Source: an uncultured Lachnospiraceae bacterium
Lineage (GTDB): Bacteria > Bacillota > Clostridia > Lachnospirales > Lachnospiraceae
DNA: 37,639 bases
Direction of reading: 5' to 3'
NCBI GenBank assembly: GCA_910579275.1
Contig: CAJTTO010000042.1
Span: 1 to 37,639, forward strand
The number at the start of each line of letters is the position of its first letter. Position 1 is the stretch's first letter. The notes under the pieces are model-generated. The model had not been told where the DNA came from and made no database searches. It worked only from the letters and a program-made list of their open reading frames with translations. The translations under genes and the position numbers were made by a program. This document shows, in pieces, positions 9,016 through 15,258 of the stretch.

Positions 9016-10908
9016 ATGGATAACAATAAAAAATACTATGAACTACAGGCACTGGATTTGTGGGATTTTTCGTCACTTATCAAGAAGGCGCGGGAAATAC
9101 AGGGAATTACACTGGAAGCCTTGTGCAGGGGTATCTGTTCGTTTAGTATGATGGGGAGGGTGGAAAAGGGTGAACGACTTTTAAACAAGGAACTGCGGGA
9201 CAGAATTCTTGCCAGACTCGGCGTGTGCAGCGACGGGTATGAGAACTTTCTGTTTGGTGAGGATTATATTGTCTGGAAACGGAGACAGCAGATTGTGAGC
9301 GCCATTGAAAGAGCTGATTACCAGACGGCGGAGAAGCTGCTGGCTTATTACGACAACGCGGATGATGACAGCGAGGACGAGGGCAAGCTCGGGAGGCAGT
9401 TCAAGCTGGTCATGAAAGCGCAGATAATGAAGAAACGTGGTGGGAATCGGGCGGAGATAGCAAAATTGTGCGAGGCGGCAGTGAAGCTGACGGTTGCGGA
9501 CATTGACGAGATGTCCGTGAACGAATTGTGTCTTTCCGTACAGGAGCTGGATATGATACTGGAGTACGAGCGTTACTGCCATCCGGACAGGCTTGCATGG
9601 CGGTGCGAGGACATTCTGGGGTATATCAACAGTGACATTTTTGACACATACAGTTATGTGAAAATATATCCCAAGGTTGTCTGCTGTCTGTACCAGAGTA
9701 TGGATGATGACGAAAGGGACTGGAATAAACTGCTGCGGCTTTGTAATGTCGGAATCGAACAGCTGCGCATGGTGGGAAGGATGTACTATCTCTGGGAGCT
9801 TCTTGTAATCAGAAAGGAAGGAATGACAAGGCTTTTGCAGAATGTCGGGGACAGCAGGGGCGAAAGAACAAAGCATGTGCTCTCCGAAGTGGTTGAAACA
9901 ACGACAGCGTGGCTGGATGCGTTGGATTTTGTGCATGACCTGTGCGGGACAAACAGGAGAATGGAGACGTCCTGCTATCTGTACCAGCAGAAGGAAGCAT
10001 ACTGCATCAGTGATGTGATTAAACGGCGCCGTGAGATGTTGGGGCTTACCAAGAAGAAGCTCTGTGACGGTATCTGTTCGGAAAAGACCATCGGGAGACT
10101 TGAGTCGGGGCGGACAAAACCGCAGATGGAAATTGTAAAGCAGCTTTTTGAGCGGATCAACCTTTCCGGCGAGTATCAGAGATGGCAGATTGTCACCAAG
10201 GATGTGCGTGCATTTGCGGTTGTCGACGAGGTAATCCGGTGTGCCAACAACCGTGACTTTGACAGAACCGAGAAACTGTTGGATGAGCTGAATCAGTATA
10301 TATCTATGGATAATCCGATTAACAGGCAGTATATTGAAAGATACAAAATAAATTTAAAGCTTGGAAGAGGAGAGATTACAAGAGAGGAAGCAAGAAATGA
10401 ATTGGAAAGAATTTTGGGATATACGATTCCGTATGAGCATGCAGTTAAAGATGGGGCAAAGTATCTGACAAATGTGGAAATTCAATGTCTCCTTGACATT
10501 GCCGTGTACATGGGAAAATCAGAAATGAATAATGTTTTCCGCGTGTTGATGGAATTATGTAATCAGCTGAAGAATGACGAAGGAATTTCTGAGCACATTT
10601 CAGCATGGGAGATGATTATGACGAATATTGCCAATGCATATGGAGACATGGGAGATTATCACAAATCTGATGAGATTAGTTTAAATGTTATGAAAGAATG
10701 TGTACTGTGTTATAGATTCAGTATGCTGGAACTGAATTTGTATATTCTTGCATGGAACTGCGAAGAATGTATTGATAAAAATTTTTCTGTAGTGCATGGA
10801 TATCAGAGTAAAGATTTTTTAAAGTGGTGCGCTGTATTATGCCAACTTAGTAAAAATGTAGCAAGGGAGACTTTTATAAGAAAAAAGCTTTTAAACTATA
10901 CCGAATGA
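9016..10908 (+). CDS. Large double-HTH, helical-repeat regulator (RRNPP-like)
   Basis: Predicted cytosolic transcription regulator of 630 residues built as a tandem duplication. HTH 1 (about 18-75) and HTH 2 (about 328-390) are similar: LCRGICSFSMMGRVEKGE against LCDGICSEKTIGRLESGR. Each is followed by long helical sequence resembling TPR-type repeats, as in Rgg/PlcR/PrgX peptide-sensing regulators (RRNPP). ATG 9016 has GGGAG 5 nt upstream; ATG 9004 is possible but poorly placed. From about base 10300 the sequence becomes more AT-rich, so the C-terminal ligand-domain part may have a different history. A secreted peptide gene faces it downstream (11040-11186). HTH assignment is firm; peptide sensing is inference. 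MalT/LuxR-like or toxin-regulator roles are not excluded. Confidence 0.75.
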   Translation: MDNNKKYYELQALDLWDFSSLIKKAREIQGITLEALCRGICSFSMMGRVEKGERLLNKELRDRILARLGVCSDGYENFLFGEDYIVWKRRQQIVSAIERADYQTAEKLLAYYDNADDDSEDEGKLGRQFKLVMKAQIMKKRGGNRAEIAKLCEAAVKLTVADIDEMSVNELCLSVQELDMILEYERYCHPDRLAWRCEDILGYINSDIFDTYSYVKIYPKVVCCLYQSMDDDERDWNKLLRLCNVGIEQLRMVGRMYYLWELLVIRKEGMTRLLQNVGDSRGERTKHVLSEVVETTTAWLDALDFVHDLCGTNRRMETSCYLYQQKEAYCISDVIKRRREMLGLTKKKLCDGICSEKTIGRLESGRTKPQMEIVKQLFERINLSGEYQRWQIVTKDVRAFAVVDEVIRCANNRDFDRTEKLLDELNQYISMDNPINRQYIERYKINLKLGRGEITREEARNELERILGYTIPYEHAVKDGAKYLTNVEIQCLLDIAVYMGKSEMNNVFRVLMELCNQLKNDEGISEHISAWEMIMTNIANAYGDMGDYHKSDEISLNVMKECVLCYRFSMLELNLYILAWNCEECIDKNFSVVHGYQSKDFLKWCAVLCQLSKNVARETFIRKKLLNYTE

Positions 10909-11010
10909 ATGTTAATAGTCCGTTATGCGCCTTATAATTGATAAAAAATTGCCCACAGATTGTGGTGTCAATTGACAAGAAACACTTTTTAGACATGTTT
11001 GCAAATGGGA

Positions 11011-11033
11011 AACCACCAGTTAGACTGGTGGTT
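11011..11033. terminator. Hairpin between the converging regulator and peptide genes
   Basis: A perfect 10-bp stem, AACCACCAGT / ACTGGTGGTT, with a TAG loop lies 6 nt past the peptide gene stop. Neither side has a good T-run, so it is either a weak bidirectional terminator or a 3' stabilising hairpin of the peptide mRNA. Confidence 0.5.
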
Positions 11034-11039
11034 GACAAA

Positions 11040-11186
11040 TTAAATATAAAAATTGGTTATCGCGTCCAGGTCGCTCATGGTAGAAACTCCGCCGCCTACA
11101 GCAGGTACAACAATTGTTGCGCTCAGTGTCAAGATAAGTGCGAGTGATAAGAGCGCATTGATAGACTTTTTGATTGTGTTTTTCAT
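11040..11186 (-). CDS. Small secreted peptide, candidate signalling propeptide
   Basis: A 48-residue ORF. ATG at 11186-11184 has GAGGG 8 nt upstream. The N-terminus is basic (MKNTIKKS), then a strongly hydrophobic core (ALLSLALILTLSATIVV), then PAVGGG; that is a textbook export signal. The tail after it is about 18 residues, GGGVSTMSDLDAITNFYI, ending in an aromatic/hydrophobic stretch. Its size and form recall PapR-type propeptides (48 residues, export signal, short C-terminal signal). It converges on the double-HTH regulator, and an inverted repeat lies about 85-125 nt upstream. Alternatives: a type I toxin-like hydrophobic peptide, or the decayed 5' end of a larger secreted protein. No homologue is known to me. 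Confidence 0.6.
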   Translation of the reverse strand: MKNTIKKSINALLSLALILTLSATIVVPAVGGGVSTMSDLDAITNFYI

Positions 11187-11268
11187 TGGTACATCCCTCT
11201 TTCTTATGATATTTTGGCTGGTTGCTATCCTATGACTTCTGGCTATCTAACTTCTTATAGGGGAATGC

Positions 11269-11309
11269 ATGCACTTTTGTACCCATGAAAATGGAATACA
11301 AAAGTGCAT
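11269..11309. promoter_or_regulatory. Perfect inverted repeat, likely operator of the peptide gene
   Basis: ATGCACTTTTGTA (11269-11281) and TACAAAAGTGCAT (11297-11309) form 13-bp perfect arms with a 15-bp spacer. On the minus strand one arm overlaps where a -35 would sit for a candidate -10 TATAAG near 11258, for which no good -35 exists. That fits an activator-dependent promoter. Between it and the ATG there is also a near-direct repeat (AGAAGTTAGATAGCC / AGAAGTCATAGGATAGCA). Confidence 0.55.
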
Positions 11310-11346
11310 ACGAACATATAAATGTGTAAACCTATGTCTGCAGAGA

Positions 11347-11560
11347 CATCAAATCATGCGCAATTGTCTTCGCGATGCAATTTCGCATGGGCTGATGCAG
11401 CCAGTCTGGTCGGAGACTGACTTCGTTTAAATAGCGAAGTAAGGATCGTCTTTATAGTAACGCAGGCGGTAACATAATACAATGCCCAGAGTAGTCCAAA
11501 GATACTTTTGATTTTTGGACTACTCTGGGCATTGATGAAACAGAAAACGAGTGGTATAAT
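11347..11560 (+). ncRNA. Structured element family C, copy C1
   Basis: Diverged copy. Stem P1 is CATCAAATCATGCG (11347) with CGCATGGGCTGATG (11384-11397). The inner stem is AATTG/CAATT. Stem P2 is CAGTCT/AGACTG (11402-11419). Loop CTTCGC (11368-11373) can pair with GCGAAG (11434-11439). The conserved string GTCTTTATAGTAACG follows. A 21-bp perfect hairpin starts at CAATGCCCAGAG (11480) and ends at 11534. A promoter follows: TTGATG (11532-11537), 17 nt, TATAAT (11555-11560). Stems differ in sequence from C2/C3 but stay paired. Whether it acts as RNA or DNA is not known. Confidence 0.65.
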
Positions 11561-11637
11561 TGTTGCCCCGATTCAAAGTGGAACAGATACGTTTTAACCT
11601 GTAGTATATATTTCGGTAAGCTGACGGAAAACAATTA

Positions 11638-11722
11638 GGAGCAGTTCAGAAATTACTTGTGACAAGGATGCTGTATATATGTTCTGCAACAAAGAAGATA
11701 ATCGCAATATAGGAAAGACATA
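11638..11722 (-). repeat. Repeat family D, half copy (D2)
   Basis: GGAGCAGTTCAGAAATTACT and the next 60 or so bases match, inverted, the right half of the complete copy at 29973-30127, including CTTGTGACAAG, ATGTTC and CAAAGAAGA. The other half is missing; family C copy C2 begins where it ends, so it may have been cut by that element's arrival. Confidence 0.6.
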
Positions 11723-11723
11723 A

Positions 11724-11993
11724 GGATATGGCAAAGAAGAAACAAAAAAACATCAGACCATGTTAAATGGTACTGCCTTCGCATTGCAGTCCCGCATGGT
11801 CTGATGCCGTCAGTCTTCGGGGAGACTGAATTTGTTTTTATTTGTTGCGAAGTAAGGGTTGTCTTTATAGTAACGTCATTCGTATGATAAAACAATGCCC
11901 AGAGTCGTCTAAAAGAAAGAAACTATTTTGGACGACTCTGGGCATTGTTGCAGATTCATGGGAATGATATAATATATATTTTTGTGTAAATCC
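11724..11993 (+). ncRNA. Structured element family C, copy C2
   Basis: P1: CATCAGACCATG (11751-11762) with CATGGTCTGATG (11795-11806). Inner stem: ACTGC/GCAGT (11772-11790). P2: TCAGTCT/AGACTGA (11810-11829). Loop CTTCGCA (11777-11783) complements TGCGAAG (11846-11852), a possible pseudoknot. Long hairpin: CAATGCCCAGAGTCGTC...GACGACTCTGGGCATTG (11893-11947). Promoter: TTGTTG (11945-11950), 17 nt, TATAAT (11968-11973). By eye it differs from C3 at about six bases plus a 2-nt indel over 270 bp. A minus-strand ORF across it is an artefact of the repeat. Confidence 0.7.
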
Positions 11994-12063
11994 TGTTGTT
12001 ACTTGTCAGGGACGTATTCATCACTTTTTTTGTTCTGTCCTGTTTTCCATGCGAGCAAGATTT

Positions 12064-12222
12064 TCATTGCGCTAAGTCATGGAGAATGACGCGCTTTAAC
12101 TTGTCCTCTACGCTTCGAGTACTTGTAGCAGAGAAAAGTGCCTCGACCAAATACCTTGTCTTGTCAATCTTCTGTTATAAACAAGGCGTTAATCGCCCAG
12201 TGGTCTGAATGTTGTCGCTCAT
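12064..12222 (-). pseudogene. TnpW-like transposon protein, broken by an in-frame stop
   Basis: In one frame, 53 codons read MSDNIQTTGRLTPCL, a TAA stop at codon 16, then QKIDKTRYLVEALFSATS and TRSVEDKLKRVILHDLAQ. The second part matches the pattern I know for TnpW, a small protein of unknown function in transposons with large serine recombinases (I-G-x-T-x-Y-x-V...F-S-x-T-S...D-K-I-x-R-L-I). AAGGAG lies 4 nt before the ATG. The intact frame on both sides of one stop suggests recent decay. Just downstream, 12050-12021 in another frame reads MENRTEQKK and stops, which resembles the N-terminus of such a recombinase; that part is weak. Confidence 0.55.
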
Positions 12223-12257
12223 GTTTCTCCTTGTTGGGCAATACGTGCAAGCACGCA

Positions 12258-12300
12258 TAAAAAGACGCATGGTTTACATTTTACTGTTCCGTGCGTCTTT
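12258..12300 (-). terminator. Terminator of the Rpn-like gene
   Basis: Read on the minus strand, AAGACGCACGG pairs with CCATGCGTCTT (one unpaired A), followed by TTTATG. It lies 27 nt past the stop of the gene at 12327. Confidence 0.7.
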
Positions 12301-12326
12301 ACGCTGTTATTTTGATATTACTCTGA

Positions 12327-13202
12327 TTATGCTAACTGCATAACCTCGGCTTCAATTTCTTTTAATTCATCAAGTGACAATGACGGAACACAATCCGCAA
12401 TATCTTCAAGTGACATTTTCCCTTTTTTAATCAACCTTTCTGCGGTTTCCCTTGCTTCATCATGCCTTTCGCTTCTGATAAACGACTTCATTATCTGTTC
12501 TTCATCAAACAAACTCATCATAATCGTCACAACCTCCTTTTCCCTGTCAAGCAAATAATTCCTTAAGACATTCATGTCTTTGCATATGCGAATCGTTTCC
12601 ACAACTGCCATTTGTGTCATTCCATGCTGTTTTGTCTGCTCGTTAAAAACTTTACAGAAAATGATGTACTGGTTAATGATGTCATCTGCATCACTTTCAT
12701 AGATAACTTTTGCTTTTACCTCAATATCTATATCCACACCCTCAAAAAATTCTTTAGACAAAGATATTTTATCGGGTTTCCGTCCTTTGTTTCCCGTAAA
12801 AATCACATAAAGTTCAGGCTTTGGCATTTTTACTTTTTTGCTTTTATAATAGTCTTGGCAGGTACGCTGAAAATATTCGTGATAGCTTTGCGCCAGATAC
12901 AGCAATACTCTCACCAGAATATTCACTGTCCATGAAGATTGTGCTTCTACAAGTATCATCAGCTTATTATTAACAATAAAGCCTAAATCATTATACAGAT
13001 TATCCGTCAATACATTTGTGATCGTCACATCTGTAAGGGAGTCTTCTGTCGCTGTGGTGTCCTCTGGGTGGAGCGTTTTATACAGCTTTAGCAGATAACT
13101 CTTGTTTTGAAAAAGGTCAAGGAATACGCTGTTTTTTGCTGTGCGCTTTGCCATGTGACGTGTCACATTGACTTCCTCTATCTGTTTTTTATCGTCCTGC
13201 AC
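12327..13202 (-). CDS. Rpn-family putative nuclease (PD-(D/E)XK, transposase-like)
   Basis: Resembles the Rpn (RpnA-like, YhgA/transposase_31) recombination-promoting nucleases, predicted DNA endonucleases of the PD-(D/E)XK fold. Over 291 residues the core lies in the first 170: YNDLGFIV with D72, then LMILVEAQSSW with E86 and Q88 (the E-x-Q form typical of this family), then PELYVIFTGNKG. The C-terminal part is helical and charged (ETAERLIKKGKMSLEDIADCV). I chose GTG 13202 because GAGG lies 7 nt upstream; a TTG at 13244 would add 14 residues. It lies between the two direct family C copies, in the accessory cassette. Confidence 0.75.
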   Translation of the reverse strand: MQDDKKQIEEVNVTRHMAKRTAKNSVFLDLFQNKSYLLKLYKTLHPEDTTATEDSLTDVTITNVLTDNLYNDLGFIVNNKLMILVEAQSSWTVNILVRVLLYLAQSYHEYFQRTCQDYYKSKKVKMPKPELYVIFTGNKGRKPDKISLSKEFFEGVDIDIEVKAKVIYESDADDIINQYIIFCKVFNEQTKQHGMTQMAVVETIRICKDMNVLRNYLLDREKEVVTIMMSLFDEEQIMKSFIRSERHDEARETAERLIKKGKMSLEDIADCVPSLSLDELKEIEAEVMQLA

Positions 13203-13274
13203 TTTAACACCTCGATTTCTTAAAATCCGTGGCACAAGATACAATATAATCTACTCTACTCCTGCCACACTTCA

Positions 13275-13303
13275 ATTATACAAAAAAAGTCCTGTATTTA
13301 CAA
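13275..13303 (-). promoter_or_regulatory. Probable sigma-A promoter of the Rpn-like gene
   Basis: On the minus strand TTGTAA (13303-13298), 17-nt spacer, TATAAT (13280-13275), about 70 nt before the GTG start. Confidence 0.65.
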
Positions 13304-13329
13304 TGAAATTCATTTGAAACTTTCATATG

Positions 13330-13809
13330 CTAAATTTCCTTGTCAACCGCCTGCAAATTTATCATAGCAATTATTTGGTTCTGCATATCCTCAACAGTTT
13401 CTATCCTAATTCTGCCTATATTTTTTCTTGTCATTTCAAAATCTACATCGGGGAACAATCTTTCACAAAAACTGTTTGTTTGGGGAGATGCCCCCATTAA
13501 AGCTGTAACAAGCAAATTAGTGTCAAACTGTACTAACACTTCTTTCAGTTCCTTTTCAGAGATTGTTGAAATCTGCTCAAAATCCATTATCTTCTGTGGC
13601 TGTATCTTTGGTTCTAATATGTCATTTATCGTGATGTCATATAATTTAGAAATTTTCAATAAAACTTCTAAGTCGGGAATAGTCGTTCCGGTTTCCCATT
13701 TTGACACCGCCTGCCTTGATATACCTAATTCCCTTGCTAAATCATCTTGTGTGTAGTTGTTGCTTTTGCGCAGAAACTGTAAGTATTTCGATATAATATT
13801 CATGTTCAT
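13330..13809 (-). CDS. XRE regulator with FliG-like C-terminal domain
   Basis: Predicted 159-residue DNA-binding protein. Residues about 5-65 are an XRE HTH (YLQFLRKSNNYTQDDLARELGISRQAVSKWETGTTIPDLEVL). Residues about 90-150 (ELKEVLVQFDTNLLVTALMG, then ASPQTNSFCERLF and IRIETVEDMQNQIIAMI) follow the pattern of the C-terminal domain of the flagellar switch protein FliG (L..VD...L..ALKGAS...... V.L.DVE.AQ..I). No flagellar genes are nearby, so the domain may serve dimerisation or protein contact here. ATG 13809 has AAGGAGG 9 nt upstream. A 10-bp inverted repeat directly upstream suggests self-control. Function unknown. Confidence 0.78.
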   Translation of the reverse strand: MNMNIISKYLQFLRKSNNYTQDDLARELGISRQAVSKWETGTTIPDLEVLLKISKLYDITINDILEPKIQPQKIMDFEQISTISEKELKEVLVQFDTNLLVTALMGASPQTNSFCERLFPDVDFEMTRKNIGRIRIETVEDMQNQIIAMINLQAVDKEI

Positions 13810-13823
13810 AAAAATCAACCTCC

Positions 13824-13853
13824 TTATTGCCATTATAAGGTATATGGCAATAA
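13824..13853. promoter_or_regulatory. Inverted repeat over the -10 of the XRE-FliG gene
   Basis: TTATTGCCAT (13824-13833) and ATGGCAATAA (13844-13853) are perfect 10-bp arms. On the minus strand the repeat overlaps a TATAAT (CCTTATAATGG) and ends at the ribosome site. This is the expected place for an autorepressor operator. Confidence 0.5.
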
Positions 13854-13904
13854 GAATAAAGAATTTGCTAAGTGCTAAAAAGCAAATAACAGTTGCGCAT
13901 TATT

Positions 13905-13958
13905 TTATAATTCTTCCTTTCTCAGCTTAACCTTACTTTGTTGCCTGTCTTTGCTCAT
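13905..13958 (-). CDS. 17-codon leader-like ORF before the XRE-FliG gene
   Basis: MSKDRQQSKVKLRKEEL, preceded by AAAGGAG at 7 nt. It is very short and basic, about 100 nt upstream of the XRE gene start. A related but broken ORF precedes the other XRE gene (14760-14795). No known function; either a conserved tiny peptide or residue of an older element. Confidence 0.3.
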   Translation of the reverse strand: MSKDRQQSKVKLRKEEL

Positions 13959-14088
13959 AAATCTACTCCTTTACATAAAAATCCCCCTTAAATAGATTTT
14001 GGTTATTTACCTTGTCTACTCAAGGGGTATCATATCACTGTTTTCTATACGCTCTGACGTTGTGTGGCTTATTCAGCTGTGGTAACAG

Positions 14089-14565
14089 TTAATAATCCGA
14101 ATTTTTATTGGTGTGTTTACTGACTTTCTTTACACATATAAGAATTACAAGGGCGGTAGCAATGAGAAATCCTGCAAAAAATACAGATGGGTTTGCTACC
14201 CACTTCCAAAAATGAAAATGCCCAATGAAATACACTGCAAAGAATATCATATATACTGCAAGTGAGTGCATAACACACTCAAAAATCTGATGCTGTTTCT
14301 GTTCCCGAACAAACATCATTTGCTGCTGCTTTTCCAACATTTCAGTTTTCACTGACAAATCATCTATTTCTGATGATTTTAATAAATAATCTGTTGTCAC
14401 ATCAAAAATTGCACTCATTACTACTATTTTTTCCAACTCTGGGGTTGCCTGCCCACTTTCCCATTTCGAGACAGACTGCCTTGAAACATCAAGTTTTTCA
14501 GCAAGCTGTTCCTGTGTCAGATTGTTAGCCTTTCGTAACGTTAATAGTTTTTCAGAAAAATCCAT
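14089..14565 (-). CDS. XRE regulator with C-terminal membrane segments
   Basis: Predicted 158-residue membrane-linked regulator. Residues about 5-65 are an XRE HTH (LLTLRKANNLTQEQLAEKLDVSRQSVSKWESGQATPELEKI). Then comes a glutamine-rich helix (EMLEKQQQMMFVREQKQHQ), and two membrane segments: SLAVYMIFFAVYFIGHF and VFFAGFLIATALVILICV. This layout is common in Firmicutes and often paired with a small resistance or sensor gene; none is seen beside it. ATG 14565 has GGAGG 10 nt upstream; the earlier in-frame ATG at 14607 lacks one. Same strand as the XRE-FliG gene, about 280 bp upstream of it, with a tiny ORF between. Confidence 0.82.
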   Translation of the reverse strand: MDFSEKLLTLRKANNLTQEQLAEKLDVSRQSVSKWESGQATPELEKIVVMSAIFDVTTDYLLKSSEIDDLSVKTEMLEKQQQMMFVREQKQHQIFECVMHSLAVYMIFFAVYFIGHFHFWKWVANPSVFFAGFLIATALVILICVKKVSKHTNKNSDY

Positions 14566-14759
14566 AATATTCTTTCCTCCTTGTTTTTGATGTATAAATA
14601 ATATCAAAAACCTTAATTACACGCTATATAGCTCCTTATCCTTTTGCGCAACCAATAGTAGCAATATAAAATCAACTTGTGGAATTTTGTATATTTCGAT
14701 TCATATCGCTACTATATTACCACATTTATATTTCTATCAAGTTCCTTCCTCCCTCCGTT

Positions 14760-14795
14760 TCATTTTGACTGTTGCCTGTTATGCTGTTGGCTCAT
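14760..14795 (-). pseudogene. Broken relative of the 17-codon ORF
   Basis: MSQQHNRQQSK then TGA. A one-base shift restores ...MKRREEGT, which aligns with RQQSKVKLRKEEL of the ORF at 13905-13958. No ribosome site. It precedes the second XRE gene. Between them an imperfect repeat TAGTAGCAATAT...ATATCGCTACTA (about 14656-14715) could be regulatory. Confidence 0.3.
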
Positions 14796-14893
14796 AAAGA
14801 TAAAAACTATCAAACAGCTTCCGGAGGAACAGTGCAGAGAGATAGCGGAGATGGTTTGAAGCAAAAGTTCACCTTCAGGTTTCTAAAGCAATT

Positions 14894-15161
14894 GGATATG
14901 GCAAAGAAGAAACAAAAAAACATCAGGCCATGTTAAATGGTACTGCCTTCGCATTGCAGTTCCGCATGGTCTGATGCTGTCAGTCTTCGGGGAGACTGAA
15001 TTTGTTTTTATTTGTTGCGAAGTAAGGGTTGTCTTTATAGTAACGTCATCCGTATGATAAAACAATGCCCAGAGTCGTCTAAAAGAAAGAATCTATTTTG
15101 GACGACTCTGGGCATTGTTGCAGCTTCATGGGAATGATATAATATATATTTGTGTAAATCC
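14894..15161 (+). ncRNA. Structured element family C, copy C3
   Basis: Near-identical direct repeat of C2. P1 is CATCAGGCCATG (14921-14932) with CATGGTCTGATG (14955-14966); the A to G change leaves a G-T pair. The loop CTTCGCA and downstream TGCGAAG are kept. The long hairpin is 15063-15117. The promoter is TTGTTG (15115-15120), 17 nt, TATAAT (15138-15143). It points toward the 3' end of the minus-strand gene at 15259-15885, so no plus-strand gene is served. Confidence 0.7.
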
Positions 15162-15198
15162 GGAAACTTTTTTAGAATAAAATAAGGGATGGCGCCGG

Positions 15199-15242
15199 AA
15201 AGAAAAGAACCCTCGTAAGCATTTGTGTGCTTGCAAGGGTTC
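15199..15242 (-). terminator. Terminator of the unrecognised 208-aa gene
   Basis: On the minus strand GAACCCT...AGCA pairs with TGCT...AGGGTTC, followed by TTTTCTTT. Confidence 0.85.
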
Positions 15243-15258
15243 CATGAAAATGGGGGAA

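Noticed and set aside
11040..11186. The 48-aa peptide as a type I toxin
   Set aside because: Not excluded, but the basic N-terminus, cleavable-looking PAVGGG and a hydrophilic tail fit an export signal better than a small membrane toxin, and no antisense RNA promoter is evident over it.
12048..12066. A 22-codon ORF (MKILLAWKTGQNKK...) overlapping the stop of the TnpW-like gene as ATGA
   Set aside because: Too short to support and out of frame with the recombinase-like stub; no ribosome site.
11653..15065. Two similar minus-strand ORFs of 80 and 60 codons (11653-11895 and 14883-15065)
   Set aside because: They agree only because they lie across family C copies C2 and C3. They have no ribosome site, and the conserved features are stems, not codons.
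11347..15161. Family C as a tracrRNA, omega RNA (IS605 type) or retron RNA
   Set aside because: There is no TnpB/IscB, Cas9 or reverse transcriptase gene in the window, no CRISPR repeats, and I see no known end motif. Left as an unknown structured element.
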